In this document: piece after piece, positions 1 to 8,593 of the stretch
Position numbering within the stretch: the first letter of the stretch is position 1
How the letters are laid out: the number at the start of each line of letters is the position of its first letter
From: Paracoccus jeotgali
GTDB taxonomy: Bacteria; Pseudomonadota; Alphaproteobacteria; Rhodobacterales; Rhodobacteraceae
Direction of reading: 5' to 3'
DNA length: 64,000 nucleotides
Assembly: GCF_002865605.1 (NCBI RefSeq)
Contig: NZ_CP025583.1
Coordinates: forward strand, 2,708,501 to 2,772,500
Program-made: the position numbers and the translations under genes
The notes under the pieces: model-generated
What the model saw: the letters and a program-made list of their open reading frames with translations, nothing else
What the model was told of the DNA's origin: nothing
The model's database searches: none

Positions 1-1359
1 CGCGAATATGCCGATCTGATCGACACCCATCTGGCCCGCCACGCCGTGCGCGGCAGCGATCAGGGCCACCCGCTGATCCGCTATTTCGGCACCCGCGAGG
101 CGCGGACCGAGGCCAACCGCTCGGACGGGGCCGTTGTCGTGCTGGCGGGGCTGAACGAGGGCGGCTGGCCGCAGGCGCTGGCGCCCGATCCCTGGCTGTC
201 GCGGCTGATGCGCCAGCAGGCCGGGTTGACCCTGCCCGAGCGGCAGATCGGGCTGGCCGCGCATGACTTTCAGCAGGCCATCGCCGCGCCGCAGGTGGTG
301 CTGACCCGCGCCCGCCGCGATGCCGAGGCCGAGACCATCCCCTCGCGCTGGCTGAACCGGCTGACCAACCTGATGTCCGGGCTGACCGATCAGGACGGCC
401 CGGCGGCGCTGCAGGCGATGCGGCAGCGGGGCGGCACATGGCTGGCGCTGGCCCGGCAGATGGCCGAGCCGCGTTACCGGCTGGACCCGGCGCCGCGCCC
501 GGCCCCGGTGCCGCCGGCGCCGGCCTTTGCCGCGATCTCGGTCACCGGCGTCGCAAAGCTGATCCGCGACCCCTACGCCGTCTATGCCGACAAGGTGCTG
601 GGGCTGCGCGCGCTGGACCCGTTGCGGCCTGAACCGGACGCCTCGCTGCGCGGACAGGTGCTGCACATGATCGTCGAGCGTCTGCTGACGCCCCCGCCCG
701 CCGCCGGCACCTCGGCGCAGGCGCTGCGGGCGCGGTTTCTGGCCATGACCGCCGAGGTTCTCGCCCAAGAGGTGCCTTGGCCCGCCGCCCGCGCCTTCTG
801 GCAGGCGCGGATGGAGCGCATCGCCACCCGCATCGCGAGGGACGAGGCCGAGCGTCTGCAATCGGCCCGCCCGCTGGTGGTCGAGGCCTCGCACAGCCTG
901 CCGGTGCCGGGCCTGACCCTGCGGCTGACCGCGCGGCCCGACCGCATCGACCTGCTGGACGGCGGCGCGATGGCGCACGTCTATGACTATAAAAGCGGCA
1001 ATCCGCCCACGGACGCGCAGATGGAACATTTCGACAAGCAGCTTTTGCTGGAGGCCGCGATGGTCGCCAAGGGCGCCTTTCCGGCGCTTGGCCCGGTGAC
1101 GGTTCAGGGCGTCAGCTATATCCAGCTTGGTGGCGAGGGCGCGACCCATCCGCGCAAGTTCACCCCCGAAGCGGCCGAGGAAACCTGGCAGAAATTCGTC
1201 ATCCTCGCCGGGCGCTATCTGCGCGGCGAGTGCGGGTTCGCGGCGCGGCGGGCGCTGCAGAAATCCGGCGACCGCAGCGATTACGACCACCTGTCGCGCT
1301 ATGGCGAATGGGGCACGGGCGACGCGCCGGTGCAGATGCGGGTGGGCGATCATGGTTGA
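1..1359 (+). CDS. addB: AddB, C-terminal part of the double-strand break repair helicase-nuclease subunit (5' truncated by window)
   Basis: The frame is open from base 1, so the beginning of the gene lies outside the window; 452 residues are visible. Near the C-terminus is the RecB-type nuclease motif VYDYKSGNPP (base ~980), followed by HFDKQLLLEAAM, which is typical of the AddB PD-(D/E)XK domain. The upstream part (LAGLNEGGWPQ, about base 150) resembles the AddB helicase-like core. AddB pairs with AddA to resect double-strand breaks and load RecA, replacing RecBCD. Its last 8 bases overlap the start of addA, indicating translational coupling. Confidence is high because of the motif and the partner. 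Confidence 0.93.
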   Translation, partial: REYADLIDTHLARHAVRGSDQGHPLIRYFGTREARTEANRSDGAVVVLAGLNEGGWPQALAPDPWLSRLMRQQAGLTLPERQIGLAAHDFQQAIAAPQVVLTRARRDAEAETIPSRWLNRLTNLMSGLTDQDGPAALQAMRQRGGTWLALARQMAEPRYRLDPAPRPAPVPPAPAFAAISVTGVAKLIRDPYAVYADKVLGLRALDPLRPEPDASLRGQVLHMIVERLLTPPPAAGTSAQALRARFLAMTAEVLAQEVPWPAARAFWQARMERIATRIARDEAERLQSARPLVVEASHSLPVPGLTLRLTARPDRIDLLDGGAMAHVYDYKSGNPPTDAQMEHFDKQLLLEAAMVAKGAFPALGPVTVQGVSYIQLGGEGATHPRKFTPEAAEETWQKFVILAGRYLRGECGFAARRALQKSGDRSDYDHLSRYGEWGTGDAPVQMRVGDHG

Positions 1360-4300
1360 GATGCAGGCCGCCAACGCCGCCTCGCAGCGCCAGATCGCCT
1401 CGGCCGATCCGACGCGCTCGACCTGGCTGACCGCCAATGCCGGCTCGGGCAAGACGCGGGTGCTGACCGACCGGGTGGCGCGTCTGCTGCTGGCGGGAAC
1501 GCCGCCGGAACGGGTGCTGTGCCTGACCTATACCAAGGCCGCCGCGACCGAGATGCAGAACCGCCTGCTGCAACGGCTGGGCGAATGGGCGATGCTGCCC
1601 GAGGACCGGCTGCGCCACGCCCTGCGGGAACTGGGCGAAGGCCACGCCCCCGACCTTGCCACCGCGCGGCGGCTGTTCGCGCAAGCGATCGAGACGCCGG
1701 GCGGGCTGAAGGTCCAGACGATCCACAGCTTCTGCGCCTCGCTGCTGCGCCGCTTCCCGCTCGAAGCCGGGGTGCCGCATGGCTTCACCGAGCTGGACGA
1801 CCGCAGCGCCACCCTGCTGCGGGCCGAGATTCTGGACGAGATGGCCGAGGAAGGCGTGGCCGAGATCGCCGACATCACCGCGATCAGCGGCGGCGACAAT
1901 CTGGACGCGCTGCTGGCCCGGATCGCGCGGATCGGTGCGCCCGACATAGACCCCGCCGCGATCTGGCAGGCGGTGGGCCTGCCGCCGAACATGACGCAGA
2001 AGGCGCTGCTGGCGCAGGTCTTCACCGGGGTCGAGGGCGATCTGTTCCGCGCCCTGTTCCCCCTGCTGGCGACCAGCGGTAGCAAGGACAACACCCTGCT
2101 GAACAGACTGGTGCAGGGCGATTGGGACGCGCCCGGCATGGCCGAACTGGTGATCCTGGAAGGGTCGCTGCTGTATGGCGCGAAAGCCAAGATGCCCTTC
2201 GGACCCAAGATCGACGATGTGCCGACCAAGGCAATTCGCGCGGCCTTTGCCGCCCACATGCCCGACCTGAACGATCTGATGGAACGCGTGGCCGAGACGC
2301 GGCCGCGGCGGATCGGCTTTGACTTCGCGCAGCGCGCCACCGCCCTGCACCGCTTTGCCCGCGCCTTTTCGGCGCGGGTGCAGGCGCGCAAGGCGGCGGC
2401 GGGGTGGCTGGATTTCGACGATCTGATCACCCGCGCCTCGCAGCTTTTGTCCGATGCGACGATGGCGCAATGGGTGCTGTTCCGGCTGGATGGCGGGATC
2501 GATCACATCTTGGTGGACGAGGCGCAGGACACCTCGCCCCAGCAATGGCGGGTGATCGAGCAACTTGCTGCTGAATTCACGGCCGGCGCCTCGGATCGGC
2601 TGCGGACGCTGTTCGTGGTGGGCGACCCCAAGCAGTCGATCTATTCCTTTCAGGGCGCCGATATCGAGGTCTTTGAAAGCCGCCGCGACCAGTTCGGGGC
2701 GGCGTTCCGGCAGATCGAACGACCGATGCAGCAGCTGGATCTGGAATATTCCTTCCGCTCGTCCCCCGCGATCCTGCAGGCGGTGGACGCGACATTCGCG
2801 GGCGCGGCGGGCACCGGTCTGGGCCAGCGCAGCCTGCACCGCGCCTTTCACGGCGACCGCCCCGGCCGGATCGACCTGTGGCCGCTGCCCGAAACGCCCG
2901 ATCAGCCCGAGGAATCGGGGTGGGAGGAACCCGTCGACCAGCTTGCCCCGGATTCGCCCCCCTCGCTGCTGGCGGCCGAGATCGCGGTTCAGGTCGCGGC
3001 GATGCTGGACCCGGTCAGCGGCGCCTCAATCACCACGCGGGCGGGCGAGGTCAGGCGGGTGCGGCCAGGGGACATCCTGATCCTGGTTCAGGGCCGCACC
3101 GCGTCGCTGTTTTCCGAGATCATCCGGGCGCTGAAGGCCGCGGGCCTGCCCGTCGCCGGGGCCGACCGGCTGCGGCTGGCGGCAGAGCTGGCGGTCAAGG
3201 ACATCCGCGCCATGCTGAACTTCCTCGCCACGCCCGAGGATGATCTGTCGCTGGCCGCGCTGCTGCGCTCGCCCCTGATCGGGCTGGACGAGGACGCGCT
3301 GTTCCGCCTCGCCGCCGGGCGGACCAAGGGCGAATATCTGTGGTCGCGGCTGCGCGAGTCGGACCACGCCGCCGCCCGCGCGCTGCTGAGCGACATGATC
3401 GACCACTCGGCGCTGCGGCCTTTCGACCTGATCTCGCGGCTGCTGAACCGCCATGGCGGGCGCGAGAAGCTGCTGGCCCGGCTGGGGCCCGAGGCGGAGG
3501 ACGGCATCGACGAATTGCTGACCCAGGCGCTGGCCTATGAGCGGACCGAGGTGCCCTCGCTGACCGGGTTTCTGGTCTGGCTGTCCACCGATGACGTCGA
3601 GGTGCGGCGGCAGCCCGGCTCTGGCGCGGGGCTGATCCGGGTGATGACGGTGCATGGCTCGAAAGGGCTGGAAAGCCCCATCGTCATCCTGCCCGACACC
3701 AAGAAGCGTCAGGCCTATCGCCCGCCCGAGGTGCTGCATCCGCGTGACGGCGTCCCCTTCATGGCCGGGCGATCGGGCGAGCGGCCCGATTTCGCGCAGG
3801 CCGAGGTGGACGAGGCCGCGCGGCTGGACGCGGAAGAGCGGCGGCGGCTGCTTTACGTCGCCATGACCCGCGCCGAAAGCTGGCTGATCGTCGCCTGCGC
3901 GGGCGATGCCGGCGCGCCGGGCGAAAGCTGGTATGCGACGATCGAGGCCGGGCTGGAGGAATGCGGGCTGACCGAAAGCGGCTGGGATTGCGGGCTGGGC
4001 CCGGTCCGGCGCTTCGCCTTTGGCGACTGGCCGGATGTCGCGGCGGAATCGGATGCCGACACCCAGGCGCTGCCCGCGGCGGCCGATTGCGGCTGGCTTT
4101 ACACCCCGCCCGCCCCGGTCCCGCACCCGCCTGCCGTGGTGACGGCGACCAGCCTTGGCGGGGCCAAGGCGCTGCCGGGGCCAGAGGGCGACGACCCGGC
4201 GCAGGCGATGCTGTTCGGCACAAGGTTCCACCTGCTGCTGGAACATCTGCCGCAGACCCCGCGCCCCGACTGGCCGCGTCGCGCCCGCGACCTGCTGTCG

Positions 4301-4750
4301 GGGGCCGAGGGCGGCATTCCGGACGCAGAGATGCTCGACCGCCTGGTCGAAGACCTTGCCGCGGTGCTGGACGCCCCCAGCCTGTCGCAGGTTTTCACCC
4401 CGCCCGACGGCGCGCGGACCCTGTCCGAGGTCGAGCTGTCGGCCGATCTGCCGGGGATCGGGCTGCTGCGCGGCGTGGTGGACCGGCTGATCGTGATGCC
4501 CGACCGCGTTCTAGTCATCGACTACAAGACCAATGCCACGCTGCCCGACCGGCCGCAGGACACGCCCTTGGGCATCCTGCGCCAGATGGCGGCCTATCGG
4601 CGGGCGATTGCCGGCATCTATCCGGGGCGCGAGGTTCAGGCGGGGGTGCTGTGGACCGCTGGCCCGCGCCTGATGTGGCTGCCCGACGCGGTGCTGGATG
4701 CCAGCCTGAGCGGTGCCGCGCCGGACGAAAGCGCGGCGGGCCGACCTTGA
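1352..4750 (+). CDS. addA: AddA, double-strand break repair helicase-nuclease subunit
   Basis: UvrD-type helicase of 1132 residues with a C-terminal nuclease. The ATG at 1352 was chosen because it puts the Walker A motif NAGSGKT at residues 29-35, as in AddA, and overlaps addB by 8 bases; the longer open frame upstream only shadows addB. Walker B/DEXQ-like HILVDEAQDTSPQQW lies at base ~2510, the helicase motif VMTVHGSKGLE at ~3640 and LLYVAMTRAE at ~3850. The nuclease motif VLVIDYKTNATLP is at ~4510. It works with AddB as a heterodimer in recombinational repair. Length is normal for alphaproteobacterial AddA. Confidence 0.96.
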   Translation: MVEMQAANAASQRQIASADPTRSTWLTANAGSGKTRVLTDRVARLLLAGTPPERVLCLTYTKAAATEMQNRLLQRLGEWAMLPEDRLRHALRELGEGHAPDLATARRLFAQAIETPGGLKVQTIHSFCASLLRRFPLEAGVPHGFTELDDRSATLLRAEILDEMAEEGVAEIADITAISGGDNLDALLARIARIGAPDIDPAAIWQAVGLPPNMTQKALLAQVFTGVEGDLFRALFPLLATSGSKDNTLLNRLVQGDWDAPGMAELVILEGSLLYGAKAKMPFGPKIDDVPTKAIRAAFAAHMPDLNDLMERVAETRPRRIGFDFAQRATALHRFARAFSARVQARKAAAGWLDFDDLITRASQLLSDATMAQWVLFRLDGGIDHILVDEAQDTSPQQWRVIEQLAAEFTAGASDRLRTLFVVGDPKQSIYSFQGADIEVFESRRDQFGAAFRQIERPMQQLDLEYSFRSSPAILQAVDATFAGAAGTGLGQRSLHRAFHGDRPGRIDLWPLPETPDQPEESGWEEPVDQLAPDSPPSLLAAEIAVQVAAMLDPVSGASITTRAGEVRRVRPGDILILVQGRTASLFSEIIRALKAAGLPVAGADRLRLAAELAVKDIRAMLNFLATPEDDLSLAALLRSPLIGLDEDALFRLAAGRTKGEYLWSRLRESDHAAARALLSDMIDHSALRPFDLISRLLNRHGGREKLLARLGPEAEDGIDELLTQALAYERTEVPSLTGFLVWLSTDDVEVRRQPGSGAGLIRVMTVHGSKGLESPIVILPDTKKRQAYRPPEVLHPRDGVPFMAGRSGERPDFAQAEVDEAARLDAEERRRLLYVAMTRAESWLIVACAGDAGAPGESWYATIEAGLEECGLTESGWDCGLGPVRRFAFGDWPDVAAESDADTQALPAAADCGWLYTPPAPVPHPPAVVTATSLGGAKALPGPEGDDPAQAMLFGTRFHLLLEHLPQTPRPDWPRRARDLLSGAEGGIPDAEMLDRLVEDLAAVLDAPSLSQVFTPPDGARTLSEVELSADLPGIGLLRGVVDRLIVMPDRVLVIDYKTNATLPDRPQDTPLGILRQMAAYRRAIAGIYPGREVQAGVLWTAGPRLMWLPDAVLDASLSGAAPDESAAGRP

Positions 4751-4829
4751 CCGGGGCCGGGACCGTCCCTAGCTGTTGACACAACACACCCCGCCGGCCC
4801 CTGCGCCGGCCGCATGCAGGAGAGTTATC

Positions 4830-5150
4830 ATGGCCACCAAACCCGTCTCGGACGCGCAGTTCGACGCCGAAGTCCGCAAATCCACCACGCCGGTCGTCGT
4901 GGATTTCTGGGCAGAATGGTGCGGCCCCTGCCGCCAGATCGGCCCGGCGCTCGAAGAATTGGCGGCCGAATACGGCGACCGCGTCAAGATCGTCAAGGTG
5001 AACGTCGACGAGAACCCGGAAAGCCCGGCGGCGCTTGGCGTGCGCGGCATCCCGGCGCTGTTCCTGTTCAAGGACGGGCAGGTGGTGTCGAACAAGATCG
5101 GCGCGGCGCCCAAATCGGCGCTGAAGGCCTGGATCGACGAGAACGTCTGA
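4830..5150 (+). CDS. trxA: Thioredoxin 1
   Basis: A 106-residue thioredoxin with the active site WCGPC at residues 30-34, the buried Asp in VVVDFWAEW, and the cis-Pro loop RGIPALFLF. It reduces protein disulfides in the cytoplasm using NADPH and thioredoxin reductase. The ATG at 4830 is preceded by AGGAGAG at 4818-4824; an in-frame ATG at 4776 would add 18 proline/alanine-rich residues unlike the family. It follows addA after 79 bases, and a strong hairpin plus T-run follows (5173-5205). Confidence 0.97.
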   Translation: MATKPVSDAQFDAEVRKSTTPVVVDFWAEWCGPCRQIGPALEELAAEYGDRVKIVKVNVDENPESPAALGVRGIPALFLFKDGQVVSNKIGAAPKSALKAWIDENV

Positions 5151-5172
5151 TCCGATAGAGGACAGCACAAGC

Positions 5173-5205
5173 GGGCGGCGGTCAGATCGGCCAGCCGCCC
5201 CTTTT
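5173..5205 (+). terminator. Intrinsic terminator after trxA
   Basis: A 7-bp perfect stem GGGCGGC/GCCGCCC (5173-5179 with 5194-5200) is followed by CTTTT. It starts 22 bases past the trxA stop and overlaps the 3' end of the convergent gene ending at 5182, so it separates the two transcripts. Confidence 0.7.
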
Positions 5206-6069
5206 CATGGCCGCGCGGATCTGCGCCTCGGCCGCCTCGCTGCCCGCGTCGATGGCCTGCAGCTTGAGGAACCAATACAGATAGCGCGCGTAATCGGCCC
5301 GGTGATCGGGCGCGCGGGCCAGCGCCTCGGCCACGCCCAGATCGGCCACGTTCAGCGCGATGTGGTGGAAATCGACCTGCCCGAACAGAACCACCGGCCG
5401 GGCCAGCAGATAGGCGTCCATCGCCACCGCGCTGTTTTGCGTGACCACATATTCCGCCGCCGGCAGCAGCGCCCGGCTGTCGCGGCCGATGGTCAGGTTC
5501 GAATAGGCGCGGCACAGTTGGTCCAGCGCGGTCAGGTCGCCGGCGGAATAATCCTCTCTCGGATGCAGGGTGGCGATGCAGCGCTTGCCGGTCTCAGCCA
5601 CCGCGCGCAGCATCTCGACCGGGGTGGTCGCTTGAAAGGACCGCCGCTGCCGCAGCCGGCCCTGCAGCGCGATCAGCACATGCGCGGGCGGGGCGGGGCG
5701 CAGACCCGGCAGCTCTTTCTGGCGCAGGCGGTGGATGAACTGCCGCGCGGCCTCGCGGTCGATCTCGGCCGGGACGAAACGCGCCTGCGCCACCGGCCAG
5801 CGCCAGCGTTGGGCCAGCCGCTCGATATGCCAGAAGGGATAGTAATAGCAGCGCCGAAAGATCAGCGCGCGGGGATGCGTCGGGCCCTGCATGTGATGCA
5901 GCGCATAGCTGCCGGCGGGGGGCGGCGCGGTGGTGGCGGGGGCCAGATCGGCCTGCCAGCCCAGGGCTTCGACCGCCGCCATGATCCGGTTCGCGAAATT
6001 GAACCGCCCGGCCTGCGCCGGGGCCAGCATCTCGTCATCCAGATGAATCGTCAGCGATTTTTCGACCAT
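5182..6069 (-). CDS. Capsule-polysaccharide-type glycosyltransferase-like protein
   Basis: A 295-residue protein with no signal peptide or membrane segment. The C-terminal half has [12 protein letters not shown] followed by [20 protein letters not shown], the arrangement seen in capsule biosynthesis (KpsS/KpsC-like) and UDP-GlcNAc-epimerase-like folds, where HPR and the NSxxAMDA segment line the nucleotide-sugar site. It is probably a cytoplasmic enzyme of surface polysaccharide assembly, but the exact reaction is unknown. It is divergent from hslV and convergent with trxA, so apparently monocistronic. Confidence 0.6.
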   Translation of the reverse strand: MVEKSLTIHLDDEMLAPAQAGRFNFANRIMAAVEALGWQADLAPATTAPPPAGSYALHHMQGPTHPRALIFRRCYYYPFWHIERLAQRWRWPVAQARFVPAEIDREAARQFIHRLRQKELPGLRPAPPAHVLIALQGRLRQRRSFQATTPVEMLRAVAETGKRCIATLHPREDYSAGDLTALDQLCRAYSNLTIGRDSRALLPAAEYVVTQNSAVAMDAYLLARPVVLFGQVDFHHIALNVADLGVAEALARAPDHRADYARYLYWFLKLQAIDAGSEAAEAQIRAAMKRGGWPI

Positions 6070-6107
6070 CCGCGCAGGCTAGAACCGGCACCCGCCGACC
6101 GCAATGG

Positions 6108-6136
6108 CTTGCCGCAGGGCCGGTGCGGACCTATCT
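6108..6136 (+). promoter_or_regulatory. Candidate sigma-32 heat-shock promoter of hslVU
   Basis: CTTGCC (6108-6113) and CCTATCT (6130-6136) are separated by 16 bases, close to the alphaproteobacterial RpoH consensus (CTTG...CYTAT.T). The -10 ends 25 bases before the hslV ATG. HslVU is a classic heat-shock operon, which supports the call. Confidence 0.45.
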
Positions 6137-6161
6137 CAACCCCAGACAAAAGGAGAGACCG

Positions 6162-6725
6162 ATGGCAGAGGACAAATTCCCCGGCTGGCACGGCACCACC
6201 ATTCTGGCGGTGCGGCGCGGCGGGCGCGTGGTGGTGGCGGGCGACGGCCAGGTCAGCGTCGGCCAGACGGTGATGAAGGGCACGGCGCGCAAGGTCCGCC
6301 GCCTGGCGCCGGGTGGCCGCGACGTGGTGGTGGGCTTTGCCGGCTCGACCGCGGATGCGTTCACGCTGCTGGAACGCCTTGAAAAAAAACTGGAATCCGC
6401 GCCGGGCCAGTTGCAGCGCGCCTGTGTCGAGCTGGCCAAGGACTGGCGCACCGACAAATATCTGCGCAATCTGGAAGCCATGCTGATCGTCACCGACGGC
6501 GCGCAGATCTATGTCGTGACCGGCGCGGGCGATGTGCTGGAACCCGAACATGACGTCGCCGCCATTGGCTCGGGCGGGAACTATGCCCTCGCCGCCGCGC
6601 GCGGGCTGCTCGAGACCCAGCTGGACGCCGAACAGGTTGCCCGCAAGGCCATGCAGATCGCCGCCGATATCTGCGTCTATACCAATGGCAGCCTGACCGT
6701 GGAAACCATCGCGCCCGCCGCCTGA
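6162..6725 (+). CDS. hslV: HslV, peptidase subunit of the HslUV (ClpQY) protease
   Basis: A 187-residue N-terminal-nucleophile peptidase that forms a double hexameric ring capped by the HslU ATPase and degrades misfolded or regulatory proteins. The ATG at 6162 has AGGAGAG at 6151-6157. The GTTILAVRR segment places the nucleophile at Thr12-Thr13, so an 11-residue propeptide must be removed; E. coli removes only the initiator Met. The downstream [14 protein letters not shown] and [13 protein letters not shown] motifs fit the family. hslU follows 67 bases later. Confidence 0.97.
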   Translation: MAEDKFPGWHGTTILAVRRGGRVVVAGDGQVSVGQTVMKGTARKVRRLAPGGRDVVVGFAGSTADAFTLLERLEKKLESAPGQLQRACVELAKDWRTDKYLRNLEAMLIVTDGAQIYVVTGAGDVLEPEHDVAAIGSGGNYALAAARGLLETQLDAEQVARKAMQIAADICVYTNGSLTVETIAPAA

Positions 6726-6792
6726 ACCGCCGACCGGCGTTGAAAACGCCGCGCGCGCCCATATCTGCTGGCGCAACCTGACAGGAGCCCCA

Positions 6793-8097
6793 ATGACCGA
6801 CCTTACCCCCCGGGAAATCGTGTCCGAGCTTGACCGCTTCATCATCGGTCAAAAGGATGCCAAGCGCGCCGTCGCCGTGGCGCTGCGCAACCGCTGGCGC
6901 CGGCGGCAACTGCCCGACGACCTGCGCGACGAGGTCTATCCCAAGAACATCCTGATGATCGGCCCCACCGGCGTCGGCAAGACCGAGATCAGCCGCCGCT
7001 TCGCCCGGCTGGCGCAGGCCCCCTTCATCAAGGTCGAGGCGACCAAGTTCACCGAGGTCGGCTATGTCGGCCGTGACGTCGAACAGATCATCCGCGACCT
7101 GACCGACGCCGCCATGGTCGAGACCCGCGACCGGATGCGCGAACAGGTCAAGGCCCGCGCCCACAAGGCCGCCGAGGACCGCGTCATCGCGGCGCTGGCC
7201 GGCGAGGGCGCGCGCGAACAGACCCGCGCCATGTTCCGCGACAAGCTGAAGCGGGGCGAGCTGGACGACACCCAGATCGAGATCGAGATGCAGGACCACT
7301 CGAACCCGCTGGGGATGATGGAACTGCCCGGCCAGCAAGGCGGCGGCATGGGCATGATGGACCTGTCGGGGCTGATGAAGGCCTTTGGCGGCCGCCGGAT
7401 CAAGCGCAAGATCACCGTCGCCGAAAGCTATGACCTGCTGATCGCGGAAGAGGCCGACAAGCTGCTGGATGACGAGGCGGTGAAGGCCGCGGCGCTGGAA
7501 TCGGTGCAGGAAAACGGCATCGTCTTCATCGACGAGATCGACAAGGTCTCGGCCCGGTCCGACGCCCGCGGCGCCGATGTCAGCCGCGAGGGCGTGCAGC
7601 GCGACCTGCTGCCGCTGATCGAGGGCACGACCGTCAGCACCAAATACGGCGCCGTGCGGACCGATCACATCCTGTTCATCGCCTCGGGTGCGTTCCACGT
7701 CTCGAAACCCTCGGACCTGCTACCCGAACTGCAGGGCCGCCTGCCCATCCGGGTCGAGCTGCGCGCCCTGACCGAAGAGGATTTCGTACGCATCCTGACC
7801 GAGACCGACAACGCCCTGACCCGCCAATACACCGCGCTGATGAGCACCGAAGGCGTCACCGTCAGCTTTGCCGAGGACGGCATCGCGGCGCTCGCCCGCA
7901 TCGCCGCTGAGGTGAATGGCAGCATCGAGAATATCGGCGCGCGCAGGCTTTACACGGTGATGGAGCGGGTCTTCGAAGAGCTGTCCTTCGCCGCCCCCGA
8001 CCGAGAGGGCGAAAGCGTCACTGTCGATGCCGAGTTCGTCGAACGCCATCTGGGCGACCTGTCGCGGTCCAGCGATCTGTCGCGCTACGTGTTGTGA
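6793..8097 (+). CDS. hslU: HslU, ATPase/unfoldase subunit of HslUV
   Basis: A AAA+ ATPase of 434 residues. Walker A GPTGVGKT is at residues 57-64, the pore-loop region is [13 protein letters not shown], and Walker B is [11 protein letters not shown]. The intermediate I-domain lies between them and ends around KRKITVAES. The C-terminus ends LSRYVL; this tail inserts between HslV subunits to activate them. An AGGAG lies at 6782-6786. Same operon as hslV. Confidence 0.97.
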   Translation: MTDLTPREIVSELDRFIIGQKDAKRAVAVALRNRWRRRQLPDDLRDEVYPKNILMIGPTGVGKTEISRRFARLAQAPFIKVEATKFTEVGYVGRDVEQIIRDLTDAAMVETRDRMREQVKARAHKAAEDRVIAALAGEGAREQTRAMFRDKLKRGELDDTQIEIEMQDHSNPLGMMELPGQQGGGMGMMDLSGLMKAFGGRRIKRKITVAESYDLLIAEEADKLLDDEAVKAAALESVQENGIVFIDEIDKVSARSDARGADVSREGVQRDLLPLIEGTTVSTKYGAVRTDHILFIASGAFHVSKPSDLLPELQGRLPIRVELRALTEEDFVRILTETDNALTRQYTALMSTEGVTVSFAEDGIAALARIAAEVNGSIENIGARRLYTVMERVFEELSFAAPDREGESVTVDAEFVERHLGDLSRSSDLSRYVL

Positions 8098-8103
8098 CGA
8101 TCC

Positions 8104-8130
8104 GGGGTTCTGCGGCCGCAGCGGAACCCC
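8104..8130. terminator. Hairpin after hslU
   Basis: A 7-bp stem GGGGTTC/GAACCCC (8104-8110 with 8124-8130) encloses a further palindrome TGCGGCCGCA. It starts 7 bases after the hslU stop. No T-run follows, so factor-independent termination is uncertain. It overlaps the GGAAC element of the next gene's candidate promoter. Confidence 0.4.
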
Positions 8131-8148
8131 GCCAATCCCGCCGGGGTT
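8123..8148 (+). promoter_or_regulatory. Candidate EcfG-type (general stress) promoter of the small membrane protein
   Basis: GGAAC (8123-8127), a 17-base spacer, and GGTT (8145-8148). This is one base from GGAAC-N17-CGTT, the alphaproteobacterial EcfG promoter. It lies 48 bases before the ATG at 8196 and has the same spacing as three other sites in this window. Confidence 0.4.
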
Positions 8149-8195
8149 GAGACAGGCACGTCGCCCGTGGCGACCCCACAACAATGGAGCACACC

Positions 8196-8375
8196 ATGTT
8201 TTCAGGTCTGATCGGGCTGATCATCTTCGTCCTCGACGTCTGGGCCATCGCCCAGATCATCAATTCCGGCGCCGAGCGGAACCAGAAGATCATCTGGGTC
8301 CTCGTCGTCGCCTTCCTGCCGGTCATCGGCCTGATCGCGTGGTATTTCGCCGGTCCGAAGGGCGCGGCGGGGTAG
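8196..8375 (+). CDS. Small membrane protein with a PLDc_N-like two-helix domain
   Basis: A 59-residue protein with two hydrophobic helices: LIGLIIFVLDVWAIAQII, then a short polar loop (NSGAERNQK), then IIWVLVVAFLPVIGLIAWYF. The pattern with W-x-LVVxxLPxIGxIxYxxxG matches the PLD-nuclease N-terminal domain family found alone in many small inner-membrane proteins of unknown role. The ATG at 8196 has GGAGC at 8186-8190; an ATG at 8184 is also in frame but lacks an SD. A stress-type promoter candidate precedes it. Confidence 0.7.
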   Translation: MFSGLIGLIIFVLDVWAIAQIINSGAERNQKIIWVLVVAFLPVIGLIAWYFAGPKGAAG

Positions 8376-8593
8376 CAAGGGCGCGGGTGGCATTTCGGCC
8401 ATTCGCAACTGGCGGGGGTAGGGCCGGTCCTTTGCGGACATCTCGCTGGCCCTCATCCGAGCGCTGCGGCAGGCAAGGCCACCACCCCGACAAGCGCGGG
8501 TTGCATGCGCCCGACCCCTCTCGCGGTGCTTGCGTCATTCGGCAAAGCTGATTACCCCAACCCGGACAGCCTGACCGCCGCTCTGGGGCCTTG

